Shown piece after piece: positions 35,448 to 43,140 of a stretch of 64,000 nucleotides of DNA (its first letter is position 1; each line of letters opens with the position of its first letter). The notes beneath the pieces are model-generated. The model was not told where the DNA came from, did not search any database, and saw only the letters and a program-made list of their open reading frames with translations. The DNA lies in contig NZ_LT629750.1 in assembly GCF_900105125.1 (NCBI RefSeq), positions 248,001 to 312,000 of the forward strand, in the 5' to 3' direction. The stretch is from Bradyrhizobium canariense. Its GTDB lineage: Bacteria > Pseudomonadota > Alphaproteobacteria > Rhizobiales > Xanthobacteraceae. A program made the position numbers and the translations under genes.

Positions 35448-35936
35448 CTAAGCGGAGCGTGATCGGATGGCAGATTGCGGTAGGGACGCGAGGAACAACA
35501 CGGCACAGACGGACAGCAAGACGATGTCCTTGAATATAAACTCGCCGGTCAAATTCCAGGCTATCGGATCAGTCGACAGACTCCATTTGACCACGCCCGG
35601 CGTCGTAAAGAAGAACGACCATGTAACGGCAAAAGTGAGCACCCCCATCAGCGAACCGATGGCTGACAGGATCGGGCTGAACGCGCCCGCGGCGAGAAGC
35701 GCCGCAATGCCAAATTCAACAACGCCGAGGAAATACGCTTCGCCCCTCAAACCGAACACAGATAACCAGGAAATAAATGGACTATTGCTTATGAATTGCA
35801 CGATGCCTTCAGCCGACTGCAGCGTGAACTTCTGCATGCCAAACGACACGAAGATCACGACCATGACCCAGCGGAGTATGGCCAGAAGACGATACGAGCC
35901 GGCTCCTTTCTCTGCGACGTAAAAAGATGTTTTCAT
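35448..35936 (-). CDS. DUF417 (YkgB/RclC-type) membrane protein
   Basis: The 162-residue protein has four membrane segments and the family features FVSFGMQKFTLQSAEGI, SNSPFISWL and a C-terminal GEFIFKDIVLL. RclC, an E. coli relative, belongs to a reactive-chlorine response, but most DUF417 proteins have no known role. It is convergent with the SDR gene. The upstream 360 bp (35937-36297) contain no gene, only the LysR fragment at 36062. Confidence 0.85.
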   Translation of the reverse strand: MKTSFYVAEKGAGSYRLLAILRWVMVVIFVSFGMQKFTLQSAEGIVQFISNSPFISWLSVFGLRGEAYFLGVVEFGIAALLAAGAFSPILSAIGSLMGVLTFAVTWSFFFTTPGVVKWSLSTDPIAWNLTGEFIFKDIVLLSVCAVLFLASLPQSAIRSRSA

Positions 35937-36061
35937 GAATCACTTCCGTTCCCTGACGAGACTTATTGTGGCTATCGCCTTGAAGCGCGTTCCTGACAGC
36001 CCTACGCAGGCGCGCCAGCTTCGTTACGCGCATCAACGGTTTCGTGATTCACAATGATGCA

Positions 36062-36121
36062 GTCCGCCAACGGGCGGCTCGTAACCGAGCCCGGCAGATA
36101 ACGGCTCACCGAAGCCGGTAG
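36062..36121 (-). pseudogene. Fragment of a LysR gene
   Basis: These 60 bases match 33592-33651 inside the LysR gene at 55 positions, in the same orientation. They would encode part of the segment RRYLSGSVTSRPLADE. Nothing else of the gene is left nearby. It is either the relic of a second LysR paralogue next to the DUF417 gene or the scar of a local duplication. Confidence 0.7.
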
Positions 36122-36297
36122 ATGTCGTCTCGCAGGTCGGACGCTTTGACCGCCGCGACGTTCACGACTCCTGTTCCCGTCGCCTCACCACATCAACGCC
36201 GCGTAACGAACAAGCCAGAACCGCGATTTCATCGCAAACATGGCGGAGTTTTGACGTCTGAGTTGATTTGGATGTCGGGATTCGATGGAGTTCATCA

Positions 36298-36870
36298 ATG
36301 TCCACTACGCACCAGGACAAATCGAGCGATAAGCCGCGCCAGCGCAACCGCAAGACGGGTCAGCGCGACCAGAAACCCGGACGGCAGCGGAACCCGAAGC
36401 CCGATCCGCGGGATAGAGATCCAATTGGCTCGGTGATCGCGTCAAACGATGCCCCCACGAGCGGCACGGCCGCTCCGGCGGAGCAGCCCTTGATCGACGA
36501 AGTCGAACCGGCGGAAGTGCTTGTCATCGATGAAGTCGCGGCAGCGGATGCCCCGCCCGTCGAGGAAGTCGCAGCAGTGGATGCCCCGCCCATCGAGCCA
36601 ACTGCGCCAGCGGACCAAAGCTCGCCAGTCGACATTCAAACCATCGCGAATGCGTACAGGGACTACGCCCGGAAATCATTCCAGGAGAACAGGTCCTTTG
36701 TCGAGAAGCTCAGGGGCGTGCGGTCTTTCGACAAGGCGATCGAAGTTCAGACCGACTATGCACGGCAGGCCTATGCGAACTTTGTCGCCGAGTCGCAAAA
36801 GATCTCTGCACTCTACGGCGAACTTGCCAAGCAGATCTTCAGGCCCCGGAAGGCTTCGCGCCCAAGCTGA
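36298..36870 (+). CDS. Phasin-family protein with an acidic repeat linker
   Basis: The 190-residue product has a basic, Arg/Lys-rich N-terminus (about 1-40). An acidic Ala/Pro linker follows, with three similar units built on DEV(A/E)...DAPP(V/I)E (about 60-105). The C-terminal helical phasin domain contains IANAYRDYARKSFQENRSFV. Phasins coat polyhydroxyalkanoate granules. GGAG lies 7 bp before ATG 36298, so the upstream ATG at 36268 was rejected. The basic N-terminus could contact nucleic acid, which is speculation. Confidence 0.8.
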   Translation: MSTTHQDKSSDKPRQRNRKTGQRDQKPGRQRNPKPDPRDRDPIGSVIASNDAPTSGTAAPAEQPLIDEVEPAEVLVIDEVAAADAPPVEEVAAVDAPPIEPTAPADQSSPVDIQTIANAYRDYARKSFQENRSFVEKLRGVRSFDKAIEVQTDYARQAYANFVAESQKISALYGELAKQIFRPRKASRPS

Positions 36871-36891
36871 TCCAAAACCGCTCTTCAAAGC

Positions 36892-36924
36892 GGATGGATA
36901 CGCGGGTCAAGCCCGCGTATGACG
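36892..36924. repeat. 33-bp palindromic repeat copy
   Basis: Identical to 24111-24143 over 33 bases, with the hairpin ACGCGGGTCAAGCCCGCGT. It lies 21 bp after the phasin stop and may end that transcript. Confidence 0.7.
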
Positions 36925-36981
36925 ACCGGGGTATGTTGATGCGTGACGCCTTTGAAGGAACGTTCTTACAACGGAACGTCC

Positions 36982-37278
36982 TTACGCCCGCGTTCCCGTG
37001 AACGGAAAACTGCCCATCGGGCCGATGCCCATTTCGCCTGATATGCTGTCGCCTGAAACCTTGCCGGTGAATTCCAGCGTCAGCGGCATCGGGTTGGTGA
37101 TGGAGACTTTCCAGGCAAGGTCGTCGCCGTTGGCGGTGCCGTCGAAGATCTCGGCCGAATTACCATCGGCGACCTGCGTGCCCGTCAGCGCGCCGCCCGA
37201 GTTCTTCAGCGAAAGCGTCGCGTTGCGCTCGCCCATGGGGGTGCTCATGGTAATATTCCAGTTGCCGTCCACCGCCAT
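36982..37278 (-). CDS. Small beta-rich hypothetical protein
   Basis: The 98-residue soluble protein begins MAVDGNWNITMSTPMGERNA and continues with alternating hydrophobic/polar strands, ending GPMGSFPFTGTRA. The WNITMSTPMG...GTQVADGN layout resembles small proteins often annotated as conserved hypothetical in Bradyrhizobium. There is no catalytic motif. It lies 103 bp after the IspZ-like gene on the same strand, probably as a separate unit. Confidence 0.75.
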   Translation of the reverse strand: MAVDGNWNITMSTPMGERNATLSLKNSGGALTGTQVADGNSAEIFDGTANGDDLAWKVSITNPMPLTLEFTGKVSGDSISGEMGIGPMGSFPFTGTRA

Positions 37279-37381
37279 CTCAAATCTCCTGTGCCTCCCT
37301 TGCAGAACCGGAATGGTTCTGGGCAGGGCTTCCGGCGGCGGTATAGCCTATCTTGCCGCGTAAGTAACGGGCTCGCGGCAA

Positions 37382-37933
37382 TCAGGCGCGTGCGGCGCGA
37401 ATCCGGCTGGTCACCAAAAGGCGAAACGCGACATATTGGATGGCGAAGGCTGCAAGCTTCGCCGAGATCAGGACCACCGACACGTACAGCGCCCACAGCT
37501 TGAGGTCGCCGGTCCATGCGACCGCGATGGTGCCTGCGCCGAGCGCGAACATCAGCGCCGCCCAGGCGTAGCCCGCGATGGTGACGTATTCCGGAATGGT
37601 TTCAGCCACGATCTGCGGCATGTAGCGCAGCATCCAGCCGCGCTTGAGCATGATCGCGCCGATCGCAAAATGCGCGATCGCGGGCTTGGCCAGCACGAAG
37701 CGCGGATCGTTGGTCAGCAGCGTCGCGCTGCCCAGCACGATCACCAGCGCCAGGCTGGCATAGGTCATGAAGCCGAGCTGCTCGCCCTTGACGTGGGCGT
37801 AGATCACTTGCGCCACCGACGCGGCGATGGCGACGCCGGTCGCCAGCAGCACGTTGTCCGTGATCAGGTACACCGCAAGGAACACAATGGTGGAGAAGAA
37901 GTCGGACGCCAGTTTTGCGAATACGTTGTTCAT
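37382..37933 (-). CDS. IspZ/YciB-family inner-membrane protein
   Basis: The 183-residue protein has about five membrane segments and the family layout. An N-terminal LASDFFSTIVFLAVYLIT is followed by LRYMPQIVAETIPEYVTIAG. IspZ/YciB proteins are linked to envelope integrity and septation. It follows the 38543 gene by 28 bp and so should be controlled by the twin operators upstream of that gene. The diverged sequence suggests a paralogue with a special role rather than the housekeeping copy. Confidence 0.75.
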   Translation of the reverse strand: MNNVFAKLASDFFSTIVFLAVYLITDNVLLATGVAIAASVAQVIYAHVKGEQLGFMTYASLALVIVLGSATLLTNDPRFVLAKPAIAHFAIGAIMLKRGWMLRYMPQIVAETIPEYVTIAGYAWAALMFALGAGTIAVAWTGDLKLWALYVSVVLISAKLAAFAIQYVAFRLLVTSRIRAARA

Positions 37934-37961
37934 CGTCGTTCCCTCCGGTGGCCGCTGAACT

Positions 37962-38543
37962 TCAGGATGCCGAGATCACGCCGCCGGGGAGGGGCTGTTT
38001 TGCGGCCATCTCGCGCCGATGCTTCGGGTACCATTTGGTGAAAAGGGCGGCGCCATTGCGGGCGGCAAGCGCGATGGCCAATCCGACCCACAGCGGCAGG
38101 CTCGGCAAATAGATCATCAAGACATTGGTGAGCACCATCAGCACGAACGCTGCGGTCCACGCCCAGGTGATCACGTAATTGGCGTGCATGAAGCCCGGCA
38201 GCTTCCGCGTTTCGCTGTCGACGATTTCGCGCGCATATTGCAGCGTGAAGGGGAAGCGGATCGCGATCGACACGAGCGCCATCGCCAGCACGCCGCCATC
38301 GACGGCCAGCCGCACCGCAGGGCTGCTCCAGCTGGAATCGATGAAGGCGATATAGCCGCCAAGCGCGCCGAACAGGATCAGCGAGCCGACAGCGAGCATC
38401 TTGATCGATGCCCCGCGCGCGACGTCATAAATGATCGTCGCTGCCGCGACACCGGCTCCCGCGAACAGGCTTACGGTCGCTGATGTCACCAGCATCAGTG
38501 CTGCAAAAGCCCCAAAGGGCGCGAGGATCAGGAGAACCATCAT
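37962..38543 (-). CDS. Unidentified membrane protein, first gene of an operator-controlled operon
   Basis: From ATG 38543 the product has 193 residues, with about six hydrophobic segments and few charged residues outside the C-terminus. GAGG lies 6 bp upstream; a GTG at 38555 is the alternative. It contains RFPFTLQYAREIVDSETRKL. No family is recognised with confidence. Two 19-bp palindromes (38563 and 38617) directly upstream match those at the TetR/carotenoid oxygenase promoter. Confidence 0.75.
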   Translation of the reverse strand: MMVLLILAPFGAFAALMLVTSATVSLFAGAGVAAATIIYDVARGASIKMLAVGSLILFGALGGYIAFIDSSWSSPAVRLAVDGGVLAMALVSIAIRFPFTLQYAREIVDSETRKLPGFMHANYVITWAWTAAFVLMVLTNVLMIYLPSLPLWVGLAIALAARNGAALFTKWYPKHRREMAAKQPLPGGVISAS

Positions 38544-38562
38544 GGCCAGCCTCACAGGGCTA

Positions 38563-38635
38563 ATCTTTACATCGTAAAGATGAAGCTAGACCCGGGAAAT
38601 AGGAACGTCAAGTTAAATCTTTACAGTGTAAAAAT
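38563..38635. promoter_or_regulatory. Twin TetR-type operators upstream of the membrane-protein operon
   Basis: ATCTTTACATCGTAAAGAT (38563-38581, perfect 8-bp arms) and ATCTTTACAGTGTAAAAAT (38617-38635, one arm mismatch) are 54 bp apart start to start. The same pair, with GGAACGTCAAG between, occurs at 40227-40300. The TetR gene at 40299 is the obvious candidate for binding them. Confidence 0.8.
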
Positions 38636-38689
38636 GCCTGTTCGCTCAAGGGTATCCTGCAAGAGTCTTTGGAAGAGTCTTTGGCCGGT

Positions 38690-38785
38690 CATTCCCGGGC
38701 GTCACGAAACGATGAGCCGCGAATCCCGAGACAGGGCAAGGGGCGGGATTCCAGGTCGCGCTGGTGCGCGCCCCGGAATGACGGC
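38690..38785. repeat. Palindromic repeat downstream of the carotenoid oxygenase gene
   Basis: CATTCCCGGGCGTCACG at the left and GCGCGCCCCGGAATGACGG at the right form imperfect arms around GCGGGATTCCAGG, in the style of Bradyrhizobium intergenic repeats. Directly before it the 12-mer AAGAGTCTTTGG is tandemly duplicated (38661-38684). No gene is present. Confidence 0.45.
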
Positions 38786-38803
38786 AGTTGAGGGCTTGGG
38801 CAC

Positions 38804-40210
38804 TCAGCTCACCGCATTTACCCAATTGCCGTGAAAGCCGTCGGGCATCCGATGGCCCAGCTGCACCAGGGCGATGGGGCCGGCTTCGACGTCGGTGGCA
38901 TTGAATACCGCGAGATCGCTGCGGTTTTCACGCGCGCGCCAGACCGATGCCAGCAGCCAGCCATCGCCCTCGGCGGCATCATTGCCGCGCGCGACGAACA
39001 CCGGCTCCGAGATGGTATCGCCTGCCGGCAGCAGATATTGCCCAAGGCGCGACCCCTTGCCACCGACATGCACCAGGCCGGAGAACGCCTCGGATGCCGG
39101 CAGTTGCGGGTTGGCGCACGCGTACCAGCCATGGTTGCTGGCAAGACCGGCGCGCCGGTCGTCGATGCGCGGGAATTCGCCGTTGATGTCGTCGAGATAG
39201 GTCTGCGTGAAGCGATCGGTATTGCCGGCGAGATCGAAGGTCCAGCGGCATAGCCGCGCGCGCGACTTTTTCGAGTCGGTCGGCGAGCCATCGGGATGCG
39301 GGAACAATGGCGCCTCGTCGCACTGCATGACGTCGGCGATGATGCGATTGCCTTCTTCCCACGCGTTCATGACGTGGAAGACGTAGCAGTTCTCGGCGCG
39401 AAACCAGACCACGTCGCGGGCCGAGCCATTGCGCTTCATGACGCCGACATAAGCGCCCTTGTCCGGCTCCCAGGCGTAAGGCGGCTTGCCATGCCTCGCG
39501 CGCTCCAGGCTGCCGGTGATGGGAAGAACCGGAAATAGCAGATGATGTTCGGTCACGATGAAGTCGTGCACCATGCTGGCGTAGGGTGCTTCAAAGCGAT
39601 CGAAACGCGTTACCGCGCCGCAAGCATTGACGGATCCGAAGGAGAGGGTGGGGGTAAACGGCCCGGCGGCGTTGTAGCCGAAGAACACCATCTCGCCGGT
39701 GACCGGATCGATCTTGGGATGGGCGGTGAATGGCCCGGTGATGCCGCCGCCATAATTGCAATAGCCGCGAGTCGCCAGTGTGCCGGGTTCGATCTCGGTC
39801 GGCAGATGGCCTTCCTCCAGCGCGAGCAGGCGTCCGGCGTGAAAAACGATATTGGTGTTGGCAACGCCGCTGTCGGCGAGCGCTAAGGCCGGCGCGTCCG
39901 CAAGCTTGCGGCCGAAGCCACCGAACAATGCGCGCCCGGCATCATGTTCGGCCTGCCATTTCGGGGTGCGGACCCAGCGGTTGCGATAGCTGGCGCGGCC
40001 ATCTTCGAGATGGAAGGCGTGCAGCATGCCATCGCCGACGAACCAGTGCGCGCCCGGCGCTTCGAACTGCGGATTGGGCCCGTTGCGGTAGAGCGTGCCG
40101 TTGAGTTCGCGCGGCAATTCGCCCTGCACTTTAAGAAAGGGCGCGTCGCATTCCATCGGTATCGGCGCCCGGTTGGCGGGGGCCTTGTCGGTCACCATTT
40201 CCTGCTGCAT
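38804..40210 (-). CDS. Carotenoid cleavage oxygenase
   Basis: The 468-residue enzyme (ATG 40210, GGGAGAG ribosome site) is a non-heme iron dioxygenase of the carotenoid/retinal/stilbene-cleavage family. The four iron-binding histidines are recognisable in FTAHPKIDPVTG, MVHDFIVTEHHLL, YVFHVMNAWE and GFHGNWVNAV. The N-terminus LNGTLYRNGPNP is also conserved. The substrate may be a carotenoid, an apocarotenoid or a lignin-derived stilbene. It is divergent from the TetR gene, and its promoter holds the twin operators. Confidence 0.93.
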   Translation of the reverse strand: MQQEMVTDKAPANRAPIPMECDAPFLKVQGELPRELNGTLYRNGPNPQFEAPGAHWFVGDGMLHAFHLEDGRASYRNRWVRTPKWQAEHDAGRALFGGFGRKLADAPALALADSGVANTNIVFHAGRLLALEEGHLPTEIEPGTLATRGYCNYGGGITGPFTAHPKIDPVTGEMVFFGYNAAGPFTPTLSFGSVNACGAVTRFDRFEAPYASMVHDFIVTEHHLLFPVLPITGSLERARHGKPPYAWEPDKGAYVGVMKRNGSARDVVWFRAENCYVFHVMNAWEEGNRIIADVMQCDEAPLFPHPDGSPTDSKKSRARLCRWTFDLAGNTDRFTQTYLDDINGEFPRIDDRRAGLASNHGWYACANPQLPASEAFSGLVHVGGKGSRLGQYLLPAGDTISEPVFVARGNDAAEGDGWLLASVWRARENRSDLAVFNATDVEAGPIALVQLGHRMPDGFHGNWVNAVS

Positions 40211-40226
40211 GGCGCTCTCTCCCATC

Positions 40227-40300
40227 ATCTTTACAATGTAAAGATGATGAATAAATCGCGAACAGTGGAACGTCAAGCGAAATCTTTACAGTGTAAAAAT
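40227..40300. promoter_or_regulatory. Twin TetR-type operators between carotenoid oxygenase and tetR
   Basis: ATCTTTACAATGTAAAGAT (40227-40245, perfect 8-bp arms) and ATCTTTACAGTGTAAAAAT (40282-40300, one mismatch) lie 55 bp apart in the divergent gap. The second overlaps the proposed tetR start codon (40299), which favours autorepression. The first lies 17 bp before the oxygenase start. Confidence 0.85.
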
Positions 40301-41054
40301 GACCGCCTATAACACCGATATGACGAAGAAAGTTGCGAAGAAAACCGCAAGTCCAAAAGTGCGCGTCCGGCATGCCCCGGCCAAGGCCGCGCCGGGCGTT
40401 GCGCGGAAACGAGTGGCCCCCAAGGCTGCCGGCCCCGGCGCATCTTCCTCCTACCATCATGGCGCGCTGCGCGACGCCTTGCTGGAGGCGGCCGAGCGGG
40501 TGCTCGAGCGCGATGGACTGTCGGGGCTGACCTTGCGTGCGGTGGCGCGTGAGGCCGGGGTGTCGCACGCAGCTCCCACCCATCATTTCGGCGATCTCAC
40601 TGGCCTGGTCAGCGAACTCGCCGCGATCGGTTTCCGGCAATTCAACGCCGCGATGGCCGCAGCGTCCACCGCCAGCCTGCCGCTCGAAAGGGCGTTGGCC
40701 CGGGCGAAAGCTTACGTCGGCTATGCGCAGGCGCATCCTGGGATGTACGGGCTGATGTTTCGCACCGAGCGTCTGGATATGTCGCGGCCATCGTTGCACG
40801 AGGCCGCCAACGCCTCGTTTGCCGGGCTGGCCGGTGCGATCGGCGCCAGCCGCCACGAACATATCGAAGAGAAGGCGCTGTCGCTCGACCAGGGCGCGGC
40901 AATCGCGCGGGCATGGTCGCTGGTCCACGGCTTCACCATGCTGCTGCTCGATGACCGGCTTTCCGACATCCTTCGCCGGCTTCCCGCAGGCACTGACGCC
41001 GAAACCCTGCTCGACGCCATGCTCAAATCCACCATCGGCCGGCCGACGCCGTAA
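40299..41054 (+). CDS. TetR-family repressor
   Basis: The 251-residue protein has a basic N-terminal tail, then a TetR helix-turn-helix (about 48-95: YHHGALRDALLEAAERVL, LRAVAREAGVSHAAPTHHFG) and a TetR C-terminal ligand domain similar to the WHG type (KAYVGYAQAHPGMYGLMF). ATG at 40299 overlaps an operator; a second ATG at 40320 is also possible. It should control itself, the divergent carotenoid oxygenase and the operon starting at 38543. The ligand may be an apocarotenoid-like product, by inference from the neighbour. Confidence 0.9.
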   Translation: MTAYNTDMTKKVAKKTASPKVRVRHAPAKAAPGVARKRVAPKAAGPGASSSYHHGALRDALLEAAERVLERDGLSGLTLRAVAREAGVSHAAPTHHFGDLTGLVSELAAIGFRQFNAAMAAASTASLPLERALARAKAYVGYAQAHPGMYGLMFRTERLDMSRPSLHEAANASFAGLAGAIGASRHEHIEEKALSLDQGAAIARAWSLVHGFTMLLLDDRLSDILRRLPAGTDAETLLDAMLKSTIGRPTP

Positions 41055-41255
41055 CCCTCAGGTCTGATCGCCGCGCCGATAGACGCATTTCATGCCAATG
41101 CCGCGGTATTTTTGGAACCGCGCGCTCAATTCGGCGTGCACAAGCTGGGGAAGGCTCGCGGCAAATGCGTGAAAGGCCTGACACGGGCGCGGAATCGTCT
41201 TAAAACGGCGGCTTCGCCATTCCCGAGTGTTTACTCGCGTCAATTTCAGTTGGTC

Positions 41256-41843
41256 ATGCCTGCCATTTCTCAGAATAAGCCCTATCGCGTCGGCCGTTCC
41301 CGCACCGGACTTGGCCTCTTCGCCACCAAACCGATCAAGAAGGGCGCCAAGATAGTCCGCTATTTCGGCCCGCTGCTGGATTCGAAGAAGAAAAAAGACG
41401 ACGCGATCGAGAACAAATATCTGTTCGAGCTCAACAACCGCTGGACCATCGACGGATCGGTGCGCAAAAACATCGCGCGCTATATCAATCATGCCTGCAA
41501 GCCGAACGCGGAATCCGACGTCAAGCCGCGCAAGCGCAAGGTGGTGATCCGCGCGATCAAGAACATCGAGCCGGGCGAGGAGATCAACTACGATTACGGC
41601 ACCGACTACTTCAAGGCCTACCTGAAGCCGATCGGCTGCAAATGCGACGCCTGCGAAAAGAAGCGCAAGAAGAAGCGCGCCGAGGCGAGGGCGGAGAAAC
41701 TGCGCCTCAAAGCCAAGGCAGAGCGCAAGGCTCAAAAGAAAGCCGAGAAGCTGACCAAAGCCAAACAGCCGCGGAAGAAAAAGCTGAACGGCGCAAAGGC
41801 AAACGGCAAGCTCGCGAACGCCAACGGCCACGCTTCGATTTAG
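41256..41843 (+). CDS. SET-domain protein lysine methyltransferase with a basic tail
   Basis: The 195-residue protein contains a compact SET domain (about 10-128) with GRSRTGLGLFATKPIKKG, NHACKPNAE and GEEINYDYG, and a post-SET zinc-cysteine segment (GCKCDACEK). It ends in a 55-residue Lys/Ala-rich tail resembling a histone H1 tail. ATG 41256 is preferred because it places the SET start normally; the frame is open upstream to 41112. Bacterial SET proteins methylate lysines of host or own proteins; the target here is unknown. Confidence 0.88.
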   Translation: MPAISQNKPYRVGRSRTGLGLFATKPIKKGAKIVRYFGPLLDSKKKKDDAIENKYLFELNNRWTIDGSVRKNIARYINHACKPNAESDVKPRKRKVVIRAIKNIEPGEEINYDYGTDYFKAYLKPIGCKCDACEKKRKKKRAEARAEKLRLKAKAERKAQKKAEKLTKAKQPRKKKLNGAKANGKLANANGHASI

Positions 41844-41919
41844 GCCGCCAGGTTCGCCATGTTACGAGTGCTTGGTCTGGTGAACGCGCTTCTTCTTCCG
41901 GGTTAAGCCATAGCGGGCA

Positions 41920-42159
41920 TCAGCGCTCCCATCGCCGCGACCAATTCCGGAACTGATGCCATAGCCGGATCGGGCAGAGCGTCCTGCCGACGCTGTTTTC
42001 CACGGCCACGACCTGTGCGAACACAAAGACGCCGGTGTTGTGCACCAGCGGCTCCGGCATGTTGAGCGAACGCGCCAGCAGCCGGGTTGCCAGATTGAGC
42101 AACCACTGAATCGTGCCGGTGGCTGAAAGGGAGGGACTGGGTCGGGAAGTCGTGCGCAT
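41920..42159 (-). CDS. Small hypothetical protein divergent from the XRE gene
   Basis: The 79-residue frame starts at ATG 42159 with AGGAG 7 bp upstream, and begins MRTTSRPSPSLSATGTIQWL. A hydrophobic/helical middle follows (LATRLLARSLNMPEPLVHNT). The final 20 residues look less natural, and another minus frame ending at 41903 reads better there (LVAAMGALMPAMA), so a frameshift near 41960-42000 is possible. No family is recognised. Confidence 0.45.
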   Translation of the reverse strand: MRTTSRPSPSLSATGTIQWLLNLATRLLARSLNMPEPLVHNTGVFVFAQVVAVENSVGRTLCPIRLWHQFRNWSRRWER

Positions 42160-42259
42160 GATCATCTCCTGTGATCCCAGAGATGATCCGGCGCGGTCGG
42201 TAATTCGATTACCTCGGACGTAATGGAATGGCCGAAATTCGCATGGTAGGTTTCTCGCC

Positions 42260-43081
42260 ATGAACGCACAGCCAGCCACGGCACGAACCGAGCGAACCCA
42301 GCCCGTCCATGTTGGCGATCACTTGCGCGAGTGGCGGCAGCGCCGCCATCTCAGCCAGCTCGATCTCGCAGGAGACGCCGAGATATCGGCGCGTCACCTC
42401 AGTTTTGTCGAAACCGGCCGCGCGGCGCCGTCGCGCGACATGGTGCTGAAACTTGCCGAGCGGCTCGACGTGCCGTTGCGCGAGCGCAACGTGCTGCTGG
42501 TCGCAGCCGGTTTTGCGCCGGCGTTTCCGCAACGGTCGCTCGACGATCCCGCACTGAAATCAGTGCGGGCGGCGATCGACCTCGTGCTGAAAGCGCACGA
42601 ACCCAATCCGGCGCTGGCGGTCGACCGGCACTGGAATCTGGTGTCGGCAAACCGCATGGTGATGCCGCTGTTGGATGGGATTCCGGAACGTCTGCTCGGC
42701 CAGCCGTTCAATGTGCTGCGGCTGAGCTTTCACCCCGAGGCGCTGGCGGCACGCACCGTCAATCTCGCCGAATGGTGCGGACATCTGCTGGAGCGGCTGC
42801 ACCGTCAATGCGAAACGACAGCCGATCCTGAACTGATCAAACTCTACCACGACCTCAAGGCCTATCCGATCCCGGCGCGTTCCGCGCCGCTCTCGGCCGA
42901 CAACGTCGCGATCCCTTTCAAGATGCGGCATGACGGTGTTGTCCTGAGCTTTTTCTCCACCACCATGGTATTCGGCACCCCCGTCGATATCACGCTGTCG
43001 GAACTCGCGCTCGAGACGTTCTTTCCGGCCGACGATCTGACCGCGGAGCGCATGCGGAAGATGGCAGCCAGCCTGAAATAG
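42260..43081 (+). CDS. XRE-family regulator with MmyB-like ligand domain
   Basis: The 273-residue protein has an N-terminal helix-turn-helix (about 18-75: LREWRQRRHLSQLDLAGDAE, then ISARHLSFVETGRAAPSRDM). The C-terminal MmyB-like PAS-related domain has the motif AVDRHWNLVSANRMVMPLLD. Related Streptomyces proteins bind fatty acids; a ligand is unknown here. It is divergent from the small gene at 42159 and precedes a DsbA-like gene by about 60 bp. Confidence 0.88.
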   Translation: MNAQPATARTERTQPVHVGDHLREWRQRRHLSQLDLAGDAEISARHLSFVETGRAAPSRDMVLKLAERLDVPLRERNVLLVAAGFAPAFPQRSLDDPALKSVRAAIDLVLKAHEPNPALAVDRHWNLVSANRMVMPLLDGIPERLLGQPFNVLRLSFHPEALAARTVNLAEWCGHLLERLHRQCETTADPELIKLYHDLKAYPIPARSAPLSADNVAIPFKMRHDGVVLSFFSTTMVFGTPVDITLSELALETFFPADDLTAERMRKMAASLK

Positions 43082-43140
43082 CTCCTTGCCCGGGCTGTTT
43101 TTGCCGCCTATTTCTGGGTCTCCTTGCCAAGGAGGCCGTG

